Source of the DNA: Parasponia andersonii
Lineage: Eukaryota; Streptophyta; Magnoliopsida; Rosales; Cannabaceae
DNA length: 64,000 nucleotides
Direction: 5' to 3'
Assembly (NCBI GenBank): GCA_002914805.1
Contig: JXTB01000203.1
Coordinates: forward strand, 564,898 to 628,897
The position numbers and the translations under genes are program-made. This document shows positions 33,701 through 46,431 of the stretch, piece after piece (position 1 is the stretch's first letter; the number at the start of each line of letters is the position of its first letter). Under the pieces are notes generated by a model. It worked only from the letters and a program-made list of their open reading frames with translations, was not told the DNA's origin and did not search any database.

Positions 33701-36700
33701 AAAATTTAGAACTTTTGTGTGCACAATCATGCAAACATTTTGTGATCGGATCATGACCAAGCTGGTGATTGCAAAACATTTGCCTTCTCTCTTCAGCCTT
33801 TTGATACCCCCATCCCCTCCTCCTTTATGTGGGTCCTTATGAAGTTTTTAATTCTGTTTTATTTTATTTTATTTGTTTTGACAAATGTCAAATATTGCAG
33901 CTAGATGCGTGTGGAAGGTTGAAGCTTGGACTTCTCATTTTCAGTGCCCTTCTTCTGGTTTGGTCTTTTAGTAATAAGCTTCTCATTCACAATGCACTTG
34001 AAAAACTCGAAGCTTGTGAATTTTATAAACTATAGATTTATTATGTTTTTGCTACTATTATCTGTGTACTTTTGGCTGCTCAAGTTGTGGCAATCTGTAA
34101 AGGACCGTGGTGTTAGTTTCTTTGTTTTCAGATATTTTTTTATTGATTTTGGCTGTGCCTCCTCGTATCTCATTATATAGATTTATGCTTTTATTTTGAT
34201 CAAACTGCTAATATCGGTAAAAAGATCTGTGGGGTTAGGTTTAGTACTTGAATGATGATTCCTCTTGCACTCGGCACAGAAGAGCCTACGTAGAGGGGAT
34301 TTTTTTCATTTTGGAGCGTAAATGCAGAATATAGGAGTCTATGGTAAGTTCCATTCTGGAACAACGTATGGATTTGAATGTCAATCCTTTTTAGTAGCCA
34401 TTAATTGCTTTGATTTTTATGTATCATTCAAAACTGAGAACAGTTTTCGCGTTACGCATGAAACTCTTGTTGCGTTTCGCTTTGTCCTCTAGATCCTGTT
34501 TACGCGAGTGTCAAACTAAGATTTAATTGGTTTCTGCAACCGTAACCATTTAGAAGAAGATTTACGTAAGCACTTGTAAGAATCCATTGTGTAAGCAATT
34601 TTTTCAGAAGAATTCTCCGTTCACTTGATGGATTGATACCTCCTCGTAATAAAGTGACCGTTCTGTAGTGGCCTTTTCCCGTTATGACTGTCAAAATGTC
34701 AAAACTCAATAGACGTCAATAAGAGAGGCAATGATTTGGATGAATGATTCGGATCGACTCGATGGAGCCTCTTAGAACTTTTTGGTTCTGTTTTTCTATA
34801 TTGAATGCTTCCCTGCTTGTTGTTAACGCTCTCTGGACATGCACATGGGCAGTGTCTATTAGGAATTTCGAATTTGGACTTGGGTTGGGGGCTCCATAGC
34901 ATCTAGGGATGGAAAATTTTCTCTTGCAGATGGGTCCCCCTAAGGGAACTATCCCTAATATGTTGGGATGGGGGAATTAAATATTTCATTATCCAGAGAT
35001 GGAGAGATAGCCAGATAGGGAGTGCTAAGTCTGACCTTGAGAGTTGACTATGACTGCTAACTCTGGATTAATGTGTAGAGTTATCGACATATTATTGTTT
35101 GAACTGTTGACAAATTTAGAATTTGGTTCTCATTTTATTTTATTTAATTTTTTGCCAATTTAATCTTTGAAGTGATTAATATGTATATAACAATTTAAGT
35201 CCAAACTACTACAGCTCCGAGGAGAAAATAAAAAAAAAATGTACAACTTAATAGAAAGAAAAGAGTGCCCACACACTAAACAGTTCAAACTTTGAGCTGT
35301 TTGAATTACCTTGAGGTATTACATAAATTAGTAATTGATGTATAACATAAAAAGGAGATCCGTTATTGCACTTGTAGTCTCTACAGTGACACCATATTTG
35401 TAACAGAAATATAGAATGCATTGGAATTCAAATACAAAGGCATAGGAGGAATGCCTTTGACGAACCCAATAAGCTCTTTAAGGGAAGAGACAATATAAGG
35501 TTGTATAAGATTAAGGTAAATATATTAAGATATTTAAGGGATGATTTTGGAAAGTAATAATTTATTTAATTTCACGTTATAATAAGATAAAAATGATAGA
35601 TATTTATATATGTAATAGGCATTGGGTTGCCTCATGGAGTCTTCTCCCGTAGGGCATGTGAAAAGTGGAAATACTTATAAAGTGTCCAATTTTTTTAACT
35701 TTTAGATCAAATATTTGAGTATTTTTCAAAATCGTTTTTTTTTTTCAAATTTTTTTTTTCCTATTTGAGCAACACAAAACTCCAAGAAAACTACCCTCTA
35801 AAAGTGTGGAAGTAATTACAAATTACGTATCCCAACTTTTATTTCCTTTCTAATGTGACACTAAAAGCATAAGCAAATATTTAATAAGCATATGTTTGGA
35901 TATTTTACAATTCTTTTTTTTTTTTTTTTGTATTTGAACAACACAAAACTCCAATAGGCACCAATATGGTAAGGGGTTTATTGTATATACCATGTTCTCT
36001 CGCTCTGAATAGGAGGGAATATTATTTAAAAAAAAAAGATAAAAAATGAATTGAAAATTACAAAACAGGGAACCAACGCATAGCCGTCACAACTTATTTC
36101 CAACAAGCTTAGCCAGACGAAACTGCCAAAAAATCAGTAGATACTAATTATATCCAGCTATTAAATAGAGCCACCTTTCCCAACGCGCGTACTTTTATTC
36201 CATTAATTAGTTCATATTATTCTTAATTCAACTTATATATTTAAATGTTAAACCCTCTAATCATGTGATTGTACATGGAAGGAATTAAGAAGGTGCATTA
36301 ATAATTTCAACTTATCAAAAAAAAAATTTCAACGTAGAGAAGTAGAAAGGCCGAATAGAATAGAAGGAAAAAAAAGGGTGAAATTTGGTTAAATTGTAGA
36401 TCCTAAAATACTTTAAATTTTCGCACAAATATTGTGAATCATCTATGAAGAAAACTAAAAAAACAAATATCCTTAGATGTGATATTTCTGTAATTTTAAT
36501 CATGTTTTTTGTTTTGTACAAAATTATACTCACATATTTTATATTTTACAAATTTATATATTTATGTAAAAAAAAATTGGGGATTCACCGTAACTATAAC
36601 TGTTTTAAGTTGTTTTTAATAAATACTTTACATTAGTCCGTAGAAATAGAAGTAAGATAATTTAAATTCATATTTCATATTTATTAATAAATTTATAAAT

Positions 36701-37091
36701 TTGTTGGTTAATTTATATACAAAATATATAAATTTATAAATATTTAAAATATAAAAATATAATTTTATATAAGCCAAAAGACATGACTAAATTTATAGAA
36801 TAACTGTATATTTCAAGGATATGTTTTTCTTTCAGATAACTCATCATTTATATGACGCTTGTAGACCACTTTATTTTTTTTTTTTTTTTTGTGAATAAAA
36901 GATTGCAACGTTATTTTTGTGCATCATATTTGATAGTTAGACAATACTCCTAAACACATTACATGCTAAGCTAATCAATGTCAATTGGAGTTTTAATCAT
37001 ATTAATTGTCAACTGCTAAGATAGATTCGTCTATTTATTTTTGAAGCCACCACGAGGTTTAATTGTTGCCACAATCTCATAAAAAATAGAA
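33701..37091. other. Spacer, no gene seen
   Basis: To about 34900 the sequence is moderate in GC and has transcript-like texture, but no exon chain with known domains could be built. From 34900 on it is AT-rich. A CTAGGGATGGAAA...CCCCTAAGGGAAC...GGGATGGGGG patch at 34902-34975 resembles transposon ends seen in many plants, but I could not find the partner end. A T run at about 36871-36890 followed by GTGAATAAAAGATTGC could be a LINE tail on the minus strand. Confidence 0.45.
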
Positions 37092-38314
37092 GGGCCAGTT
37101 TGGTTAAACTTTTTAACAATTTAAAAGTACTTATTAGACAAGTTTTATACTAAATAGTGTTAGATAAAAACTCAAAAAGCAAATTTTTTAAGAATTTTTG
37201 GTAAAGACACAGCTAAAGCCAAAGTTAGCAGAAAAGAGCTTCAGAGTTTAGCGTGTGCGGGAATTTATTTGGCATTTAATGAAAATTTTAAAATACTAAA
37301 AATATTCCCAAACAATTAGAGAAATAACAACAACTATCCCTTCATTTATTGGGCGAGTTCTTCATCCTTAAACTAGAAATACCAACAGTTTAGTTTAAGA
37401 TCTCACACTTATACATTAAGCAATACCAAAAATACATGCTTTTTTTTTTTTTTTTTTTTAATTAAATTTATTTTTTTATCCATCCAGCTATCACACCTAG
37501 CACCACCCACGTCGTCCCCAACGCCTTCCCAAATGTCGGCTACTCAGTCTCACTAATCTCCTCTGCCACTCCTCCTCTTTTTTTGGCTCTGTCGGCTTCC
37601 TCTCCTCCATAGCCTTCTTTAATGGCCTTTTTTTATTTGGTGGGAGAGAGAGAGAGAGAGAGAGAGACCGGACTCCTGTATGGAGCTAGTTTAGTTGATT
37701 GGGCCGAACTCGGTTGTGGTTGTGCCAAAGCATATGAAGAAACTTTCATTTGGGACTAAAAATCTTTGGGGCCTAATACTAATCCAAACTTTTTTTTTTT
37801 TTTAATTTTTAGTTAAAAATATTAATATTATCCATTTTATCTCCAATATTGAGAAAAAGTTAATGAAAAAGTTATTAATCTTTATGTTATTCTCAAAATT
37901 TTGTTATTGAAACTTATGTTGGATGATAAGTAATAAATTTAATTGAATTATTTTCGTATCAAATATTTTTTTAGTCAAATATTTTGTAAAAATATTTATA
38001 TGCTTAATGTATTTAAAATTGTTTTAAAAAGTCTATTAAAATATTTATAAAAATATTTTGTAAAAAGTTTATTATTTTTAATAAGTTCTTTGCAAAATAT
38101 GTATAATTATACAAAATGTCTATTTTGGTGATTCTATATTTCTACAGCAGTTCAATGATATAGTTTATCAAACATTTTAATACAGTTTTTTCGGTCACAA
38201 TATTTTTCAATCGCAATTTATCAAACATTCAGCTGTTTTATGTTACAATATATTTTTTTCTCAGCACAACTAAAAATGTTTCTTTTAAAATTTATAACTC
38301 TACTAAACTGACCC
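37092..38314. mobile_element. Candidate hAT-like MITE, ~1.2 kb
   Basis: The left end is GGGCCAGTTTGGTTA; the right end, read in reverse, is GGGTCAGTTTAGTAG (12 of 15 match). The interior is non-coding and includes a T run (37440-37459) and a (GA)n tract (37649-37668). The flanking 8-mers match poorly, so this may be two separate fragments. Confidence 0.35.
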
Positions 38315-38512
38315 AAACAAACAAAGAAGGTTACACGAATGAGCTACAACTCTGCCCCTTTTCTGGCCGAATAAAATACTATTTTCAATTGAATAGTGCT
38401 CAAATGTTATTCCAACTTTTTAATACAAATTTGTATAGTATATGACATGTCACCATCAAATATCACTTATATTAATAATAAAATTTTGAGGTAATAAATA
38501 GGATCTTTAACA

Positions 38513-38641
38513 TTATCTTTTTTTAAATGTTAAGAAACTAAGTATTTTTAAACAGAAAAATATGGAATTGTTGGTTAAAAGAATAAAACAATTTCTAAAC
38601 ATAAAACATGCAATGTCGGTGTCAAAAATTAGAAGGAGAAA

Positions 38642-38690
<49 letters not shown>

Positions 38691-38990
38691 ATAGCATATA
38701 ATGTCTTACACTGACCACAATGTTGGATTGAAATGATAGTTAGTTTTTAACTCACTGANTTATCTTTTTTTAAATGTTAAGAAACTAAGTATTTTTAAAC
38801 AGAAAAATATGGAATTGTTGGTTAAAAGAATAAAACAATTTCTAAACATAAAACGTGCAAGTGTCGGTGTCAAAAATTAGAAGGAGAAAAGAAGAGAGAG
38901 AGAGAGAGAGAGAGAGAGAAGGATAGCATATAATGTCTTACACTGACCACAATGTTGGATTGAAATGATAGTTAGTTTTTAACTCACTGA
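38513..38990 (+). repeat. ~240-bp near-identical duplication around a single N
   Basis: Copies 38513-38758 and 38760-38990 are separated by one N at 38759. They differ mainly in the length of a (GA)n tract (about 38645-38687 against 38892-38920) and two or three bases. This looks like two allelic or overlapping contig ends joined without merging. Confidence 0.9.
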
Positions 38991-39310
38991 AAAAGGTGTG
39001 GCTTAGCTTCTTCATTATCTAGTGTCAACACTGGCCAAAAGGCAAGGATCGCCATCGTATATGTCTCCAACAATCCCCACCATATGGTAACTATGATATC
39101 TTTCGCTTCACAAAATATTTGTTTGACTTTCTGTAACGTTAGATGTACTAATATTTTGTATTCTTGCCTCAAGTGATTTGTCAAAGTTTATTATTCACGT
39201 TTATTTTTAAACCAGATGCCAAACTATTTAAGCCATAAATCATAATACTTTCTGTGGATAAAGAAATGGCACACAATTTTATGTAAAAAATTTGATCCGG
39301 AACTTGACAG

Positions 39311-39655
39311 TGTAATGTCCCACGTCGTCTGAGCAGCACAAAAATTAGGGATTTTTTTATAAGGAATGATGCTCTTAATTTATGTAGAAGAGTCTTGAAA
39401 AAAAAAAGGATCAAATTAAAGCAGGTACAGATAAATGGTATTAAAGCAAATATGTATCTTCTAAAAGATACTTAGAGAGATTGTGTCGGCAAGGATGTTA
39501 GTTCCTACCCTATCTCTATCTTTAATGTCTTATATCCTTTGAGGATGCGAGTTATTTGGGCGTTGAAAAGAAGAATGCCCTTAACTTATATAGGAATAGG
39601 CGCATTTTGTTGAACCGTGATAATTTTCTAAAATCAGACAATATCTAAGCAGGGT
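39311..39655 (+). mobile_element. Possible LTR remnant
   Basis: TGTAATGTCCCACGTCG at the left and CAGACAATATCTAAGCAGG at the right resemble the ends of a common plant LTR type (TGT..A.TCCCACATCG and GGACAATATC). No target repeat or coding. Weak call; fossil. Confidence 0.3.
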
Positions 39656-40227
39656 TGTCTCAGGCAAATAAAATAATAATAAACCAAATATCTTTTCAAA
39701 TTGTATTTAAAAATCGCATTCAAATTGTTTATTAAAAACGTGGCCATATGTTTATTGTTCAATCCAATGGTGGTGTCGTTTTCGTTGTGCATGTCCCACA
39801 TTGGTCCCATAGAGAGAATAAAGAAAAGTAATAAAGTAATGAGACTGGGAATGAATAATCTCATTTGCATCTTCTAATTTTTCCAGCACATATATCTTGA
39901 TTTTCAAGCAAGACATCCGACCGTCTACACCAATTGGATAGGAAACAAAGAAATGAAAAACAAAACTAAAATTAAAAAATGCCTAATCTTGTGCCAAAGT
40001 CAGTACACAAACCAGTTAATAAACAAGTTTGATGAGCAGGTCCATATACTGTACCACGTTATTCTAATGTCTTCTCATTAAAACCGAAAGAGAAAATTTT
40101 CAACTGTTTATGGTTGTGGGTACCACATTTCGTAGAAGATTGTTATCCGTGCTTAGTATTAGAGGAAGGCTTGATCTTATATAAAATAATTTCCACTGAT
40201 TGAAAATAAAAAATAAATGATCTTAAG

Positions 40228-40620
40228 GATATGTTTGACAGAAAGGAAAAAAGAATAGAAATTAAAAAATAAGTATATAAGAGTGATAGAAGGGATTTTT
40301 TTAATTATTAATTGGTATGTAGGAAGGAAAGAAAATAAATAATTTGTAAAATTATAGTTTAATTATTTTAAATATAAACTATTATATTTTGAAATTAAGG
40401 ATAATTTGGTAAGTTTATTAGCTTAATTTGTGGAAGTTCTCCTTTTACTCTTCTTTTGAATTTGGCCAATTAACAATTTGGTGAGACCCACACTTTTTTC
40501 CCTTTCTTTTTTAATAATTCCATTTTCTCTTCTACAAACCAAAATTTTCACTCTCTTCAATTATCTCTCATTAATTTTTCTTTCATTTCCCTTTTTCTTT
40601 CCTTTTGTATCAAATACAGA
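40228..40620. mobile_element. Candidate MITE with GTTTGA..GAAAGGAAA inverted ends, ~390 bp
   Basis: The left end (GTTTGACAGAAAGGAAAAAA) faces a right end that reads in reverse ATTTGATACAAAAGGAAAGA. They are similar over about 28 positions with gaps. The interior is AT-rich and non-coding. Target duplication not resolved. Confidence 0.45.
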
Positions 40621-41146
40621 TTGGTAAGCATTAGATAAATCTATCCCACTCCCACCCAATCCTTGCCTTATATGGCTAGGTGAAGATGAGTGTATTTATT
40701 TTTTCAAAAAACAATGCATCATGTCATTAACATGGAATTCTAATTCATGACTTTTGGGGATTTTACCTAAGTGTATGTTAATAATTTCATGGTGATAAAA
40801 GGATACCAATCATAAACAAGAAATAAGAGATTGTGTTTGTTTTTTTGTCTTCGAAGTTGTGTTTCCAATGATGAGAATAAAAATTATTCTTTGCTATTTG
40901 ATGAGTAAATATTTCACTTATAAATCAAGTATCTTTTAATTCAAATAATTGTGAGTTCTCAAGTATTTTTTATTAGTTTTATTGTAGAAAAATAAGAAAA
41001 TAATACTCAATACAATTTATGGCCCAAAAATGGGAGAATTATGGAGCCAAGTGCAGCCTCAATTCCAAAAGAGGTTGAGCGGCCGCAAAACGAAATTAGT
41101 TGGCTGTGTAACTGAGTTCTGAAGATAGGCCTCAACTAAATACCTA

Positions 41147-41748
41147 TGTATCACGACCCTAGTTTTAAACTAAATAATCATGCAGCACTGAGCACAATTC
41201 GTCGCACTAAGTCAGCTTACCAACACTCAAGAAAGAGATTTAGAGTAAGCTTTGAGACAAAGTGGCAAAGGATAAGAGAGTTTGAGTGAATGAATGCTTT
41301 GTATTACTCTAAGAATGCTTATAACTCTCACAAATGGGATTTGTGTACAAATGAACTCAAAGGGTCTTTTATATAGGCAAAGCCTAAACTAATCAACGGT
41401 TATGATCGTACCAAGTGGTATGATCTTAAAAATGGTCTAGAACAAGCATGGCCTAGATCCTTTTAGGAGGTTCACCCACCATTTTGACTTTTCTAAATTA
41501 TTCTAGGAGCTTCTAGGACTATCCCAACCCATCCAGCACCATCCGGTCTTGTCTAGAGCCTTCTAGGACTTAGTAGCGCCATCTAGAGACTTCTAGCATG
41601 GTCAAGACCTCTTTTGATCATTCTAGAAGTGTCCACTATATTCTAAGGCCTTCCTCTATCCTTTTGGGTGAGCAATATATATAGAGGATCTTAGAACCAT
41701 GAGCAGCAATATTTAGATTTTGGAGAGCCAAATGAGCGGGGCGTAACA
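41147..41748 (-). repeat. 3' LTR of the chromovirus
   Basis: About 602 bp, running (plus strand) from TGTATCACGACCC to GGGGCGTAACA. It aligns along its length with the other LTR, but lacks a ~55-bp block that the other copy has between two TCTAGA motifs. A TATATATAG stretch near 41676 may be its TATA region. Confidence 0.92.
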
Positions 41749-41762
41749 CCCCCCCACTCAAG
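41749..41762 (-). other. Polypurine tract of the chromovirus
   Basis: Minus-strand CTTGAGTGGGGGGG directly before the 3' LTR, the usual second-strand priming site. Confidence 0.85.
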
Positions 41763-41764
41763 TT

Positions 41765-42264
41765 TGCGATGTTCCCACCGCACCATCGATTTTGAACCGC
41801 TCGGTATGGTTTTTGAATTGCCATAAGGCATCCTCATGCTCCCAGCTAGCCTCAGCCTCAGGCAAATTCTTCCATTTCACTAAGTATTCTCGATAATTAG
41901 GCACACCATATCAGCAGATTAAGCGACCAGCCAAAATACACTCCACCTCTTTATCAAAAGAGGTTACCATCGCAGTAGGAGTCCTTTTGGACTCGCTCCT
42001 TAAAGAATTTTCCTCATCTCTATGGTAGGATTTTAGCATGCTAACATAGAAGACGGAGAAAATAGTTAACTTAACAGAGAGTTGAAGCTTATAGAAGACC
42101 TTATTCATACGTTTGAGTACCAGAAATGGACCTTTGTACTTGTGCACTAACCTTTTATGTACCTTTCTTAAAGATTTGAATTGTTGGGACAACATCTTGA
42201 CAAAGACTAAATACCCTTCTTGGTACTCAACATGGCTTTTCTTTTTGTCGGCCCACTTTTTCAT
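41765..42264 (-). pseudogene. chromovirus integrase C-terminus and chromodomain (fossil)
   Basis: A GPFLVLKRMNKVFYKLQL stretch is the integrase C-terminal fold. Further on, between about 41770 and 41910, the minus strand encodes EYLVKWKNLPEAEASWE, a chromodomain. In chromoviruses this domain is known to help target insertion to chromatin marks. Confidence 0.88.
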
Positions 42265-42483
42265 TCTTTTATAAGCCTTATTTAAGTATGCCCTAGCAAA
42301 CTCCGCTTGTTCATGCTATATCTTTACAAACTTGAATGCCGCTCGATTCTTCCCATTATAACTTGTTGCTAAGGTATGTAGAGTCATAGGTTGTTGACCC
42401 ATGACTATCTCGAAGGGACTCTTGCCCGTAGACTCACTCCTTTGGAGGTTAAAGGAGAATTAGGCTACATGAAGTAATTTCAC

Positions 42484-42888
42484 TCAATCTTTTTGGTTGG
42501 CACTCATAAAGTGCCTTAAGTATAGCTCCAGTAAGGCATTCACCCTTTCCGTCTGGCTATCACTTTGGGGGTGAAAGCTAGTAGAAAAGTTTAAGTCTGA
42601 ACCTATCAATTTAAACAATTCTGTCCAAAACCTTCCCGTGAACCGAGGGTCGTGGTCACTTATAATATTCGACAGGACTCCCCAAAGCTTTACGATATGC
42701 TTCATAAAGAGCCGCACAGTCTCATTGACAGGACAATCAGGTAAAGCAGATATGAAGGTGGCATATTTACTGAAGTGACCAACTGCCACTATAACACTGC
42801 CAAAGCCTTTCGACTTAGGCAGACTAGTGATAAAGTCCATAGAGATACTTTCCCACAGCTTCTCAGGAATGGAGAGAGGTTCTAACAA
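42484..42888 (-). pseudogene. chromovirus integrase core segment (fossil)
   Basis: Contains ESISMDFITSLPKSKGF, VIVAVGHFSKYATFI, ISDHDPRFTGRFW and FHPQSDSQTERVN, the integrase catalytic-core motifs of Ty3/gypsy elements. Confidence 0.92.
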
Positions 42889-43098
42889 TTCTCCCGGTGA
42901 TTATTGTTCTACCTGGACTTGTTGGCACATAAGACAAGTTTGCACATAGGCCTCGACATCATCCCTCAGTTGAGGCCAACAGTAGATAGCTTTGATAAGG
43001 GTAAGAGTGCATTTTTGATCTAGGTGACTAGCCTACAAAGAATCATGGTACTCTTTGATAAGCTCTTTTTTTAAGTTTCCCCACTTAGGCAGATAGAG

Positions 43099-43563
43099 TC
43101 AATTGCCTTTGGCGTAGAGAAGTCCGTTGCTGAACCAAAAGTGTCTCATCTTTTCTTCCATCACTAGGAGCATGAGGCTCTTTGAAAGAACATCGTGTTT
43201 TATCCCTTTCTTGATTTTCTCCATCAAGTTGCTATTAGGCCTGCTTAAGGCGGCCAGCTCCGCCTCTCTACTTAGGATATCTACCACCACATTGGCCTTC
43301 CTAGGCTTGTATTCAAGCCTGTAATCGAATTCTACCAAGAAGTCTTGCCATTAAGCTTACTTGGAACTCAACTTTTTCTGAGTTTGAAAGTAGCTTGTGG
43401 CTACGTTGTCAATCATGATCGTAAAATGAGTACCCAACAAGTAGTGCCGCCATACCTGTAGGCAATGGATGATGGCTATCATTTTTTTTTCTTGCACCGT
43501 ATAGTGTCTCTCAGTGTTATTGAGCTTGCAGCTTTTATAAGCAATGGGATGCCTTTCTTGCAT
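43099..43563 (-). pseudogene. chromovirus RNase H and linker segments (fossil)
   Basis: 43357-43563 holds HPIAYKSCKLNNTERHYTVQ and VWRHYLLGTHFTI, typical of the RNase H domain. 43099-43338 holds FDYRLEYKPRKANVVVD and a LSR motif that marks its end before integrase. Confidence 0.88.
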
Positions 43564-44023
43564 TAATACTCTACCAATAGCAAGTCAGAGATGTCCGTGT
43601 GAAGCTCATATAGCTTAGAGTTATCGGGCATGCTAAGAACCAATTCTTCACTTACTGCCTTCTTCAAGTCTTCGAATGACACTTAGCACTCAAGTGTCTC
43701 CTAAGACTTATTCTTCTTGAGCAGGTTAGTAAGTGGCATTGCTATTGCTAAGTAGGACTTGATGAACCGCCTATAGTAGTTCACAAGTCTGAGGAAAGAT
43801 CTCAACTCTAGCACCTCAGTAGGAGGTTCCTACCTTTAGATGTTTTGCACATTTGCTTCATCCATCATAAGTTTCCCATCCTTTATCTTATGCCCTAAGA
43901 ACGTCACTTCCTCTAGGGCGAAAGAGCACTTTTCCTTCTTGATGAATAGTTGATTCTCCCTCAAGACCTCGAACACCTTCCTCAAATGTTCTAGGTACTC
44001 TTCTATGGTCTTGTTATAGATGA

Positions 44024-44683
44024 CTATATCATCAAGATAGACCGATCGAAGTAGGGATGGAATAACTTATTGATGAGGATACAGAAGGTAGCAGGTGCAT
44101 TGGTAAGACCAAATAGCATGACTAAGAACTCATAAGCACTATACCTTATCACGCACGTGGTCTTAGACTCATCTCCCTCTGCTATGTGCACTTGGAAGTA
44201 CCCCAAGCACAGATCAAGTTTTGAGAAGTATCTAGCGCTCTCAAGTTGATCGAACAAGTCGATAATCAGTGGGATGGAGTACTTGTTCTTCACTGTTACC
44301 TTGTTAAGGGCTCGATAATCAATGCACATCCTTAGTGAGTCATCTTTCTTATTCTGGAACAACACCGAGGTATCGAAAGAAGCTTTGGAGGGCCTGATGA
44401 AACCTGCATCAAGTAACTCTTTTAGTTGTTTCCAGAGTTCCGCTAACTCCGGAGGCGCTATTCGATAGGGACTCATTACGGGTGGCCTCGTGCCTGGCTC
44501 AAGCTCAATTTCATGATCCACCTCCCTCCTAGGTAGAAGTTTCTTGGGTAAGGCGTCAGGCATCACATCTTGGAATTTATCCAAGACAGCTTGTACCTCT
44601 ACGGGCAAGTCACCTTGAGGTTCCAACTCTTCATCATCGTGCTCCTTTAAGACGGCCAAGTAACTCTCCTCCTCTCTTCTCAA
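44024..44683 (-). pseudogene. chromovirus reverse transcriptase segment (fossil)
   Basis: Contains YRIAPPELAELWKQLKELL, GFIRPSKASFDTSVLF, MCIDYRALNKVTVKNKYSIP, FSKLDLCLGYFQV and FGLTNAPATF, the ordered early motifs of Ty3/gypsy reverse transcriptase. Confidence 0.92.
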
Positions 44684-44890
44684 GCCTTTCTTGAATTGAA
44701 GTGCAGAGAATACTTAATTTTCCGCTTTCATGAACTACTCTATTGGTACCACACAAGCCTTCTCACTATCCATAATGCACATAGAGTTGGCAAAGGGAAT
44801 GGGGAATGCCCGCACTGTATTAAGGAACTCTAAACTAAGCACCATCACAAAATCATCCATTGGCACCACTGATAAGTCAAGTTAGCTAGC

Positions 44891-45613
44891 CTATGCACCT
44901 AAGCTAGCCTTGAAACCATAAGCAACCTCATGAATGGGGCACACAGTGGAGTTTACTGCCTTGAGGGAGCCTCCTCCATTGGACACCGATAAGTCTAACC
45001 GCTTAGCTTCCTCAATAGAGATAAAGTTATGGGATGCACTCGTATCAACCAAGGCTTTTGTAGCCTTACCATTGATTATTGCATCCACAAAGAGTAGGCC
45101 TTTAACTGGTGACTTAGGGGCTGATTGCAATGCGTAAAGGAGTTGTAAGGAACCAACACATGCACCACCATCTTTCCTATCACCTCTTTCTTGGCTTGGT
45201 TCGGAGGCGATCAAGGCGTTGAGAGCTTTCTTCTTGGGACACTCGCATACCCAATGTGGCTCATCACAAAGAAAACACTTGACTCTTGGCTTGGAGAAGT
45301 GACAATCTTCCTTCTCCATATCCTTGTCCTTGTGCTTATAGGAGAATCTATCTTCATTCCATTTTCCTCCTTTTGCTTGCTCTTCCCCACTCTTTGCTCC
45401 ATTACCTTTCTTGTCTTTGGCCTTAGAAGAGTCCTTATTGGTAGAGTAATCAACAAGGCTCTCAATTACAGCAATAGCATCGGCCAAGTCCTGAACACCA
45501 CGGTGCTTGAGCTCTAACTTAGCCCAATTCTGAAGATAATCTATGAACAAGAATAGAGCATCTTTATTTGAAGTGTTAGGAACTTTGAGCAAGAGTATGG
45601 TAAACTCTATCAT
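44891..45613 (-). pseudogene. chromovirus gag end, zinc knuckle and protease segment (fossil)
   Basis: A lysine-rich linker precedes a CFLCDEPHWVCECP knuckle. An aspartic-protease-like strand ALVDTSASHNFIS follows, in the place where the family has DTGA/DSGAS-HNF. Confidence 0.85.
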
Positions 45614-45691
45614 ATAATCTCTAACACTGCCAGATTGTTTGAGATAGTGAAGACGGCCTCTTGCCTATTCTTCAGTATTCTTGTGGAAGTA

Positions 45692-45985
45692 TTACCTCTT
45701 AAGTTCTCTCTTGAAGTCATCAAAGGTGTCTATGGTGCACACCCTTTGTTGTATCTCCCCGTGTCTCTGCCTCCACCATAGCATGGTAGTATTGGTTAGA
45801 TATAAGATCGCATTACGAATTTTACTAGTATTATCTGTCACACCAGTGGCCTCGAAATATTGCTCGAGTCTCCATAGGAAGTTCTCAATTTCCCAAGCAT
45901 TTCGAGTATCATTGAAGGTCTTTGGTTTAGGCACCTCAACCTTTCTTGCCTTAATGGTTATGGTGGTAGTCACCCCCATGGCCAT
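45692..45985 (-). pseudogene. chromovirus gag segment (fossil)
   Basis: Contains NFLWRLEQYFEATGV and a LWWRQRHGEI motif, the hallmark of the plant Ty3/gypsy retrotransposon gag domain. The region to 46410 would hold the gag N-terminus and leader. Confidence 0.85.
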
Positions 45986-46416
45986 CGCTCACTTACACAA
46001 AGCAAGATCATTACTCATCTCATCTACTCTAAGTAAAACATTAGTGAGTTCTCTTTGGAAGAGATCTCGTACCTTGGCAATCTCTGAATAAAGGGACTCG
46101 ATCTCATGTTTTAAGTTAACCTCTAGCCCACCAAGCACATCTTTGATGCTGCTATGGATCTAAGCATCCTCGGTCTCAAAACGTTCGCAAGGGCCATCTA
46201 AATTGTCTACTCGCTCGCCCAATGTGCCCAAGTTGGACTCTAGTAGGGACACTCTAGTCTCCAAGCTAGTCACCACATCCTTCAACTTGCCACAAGTAGT
46301 ATCCTTCTTCCCTTCATCATGCCCGCATTCAGAAGCACCAACTTCAATAAGATCAGGAGTTGTAATTATGGTCTTCTTATAAACAATGCAACCACAAAGA
46401 TATAATGAGCAAGCAA

Positions 46417-46428
46417 GCTCTGATACTA
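46417..46428 (-). other. Primer-binding site of the chromovirus
   Basis: GCTCTGATACTA reads TAGTATCAGAGC on the minus strand, 11 of 12 matching the initiator-methionine tRNA complement TGGTATCAGAGC. It lies three bases inside the 5' LTR. Confidence 0.9.
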
Positions 46429-46431
46429 CGT

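Noticed and set aside
34902-34975. CTAGGGATGG...GGGATGGGGG as a hAT-type transposon
   Set aside because: Only one plausible end; no partner end or target duplication could be found.
44934-46091. Plus-strand frames of 67-136 aa across the chromovirus gag
   Set aside because: Shadows of the minus-strand gag/protease coding region.
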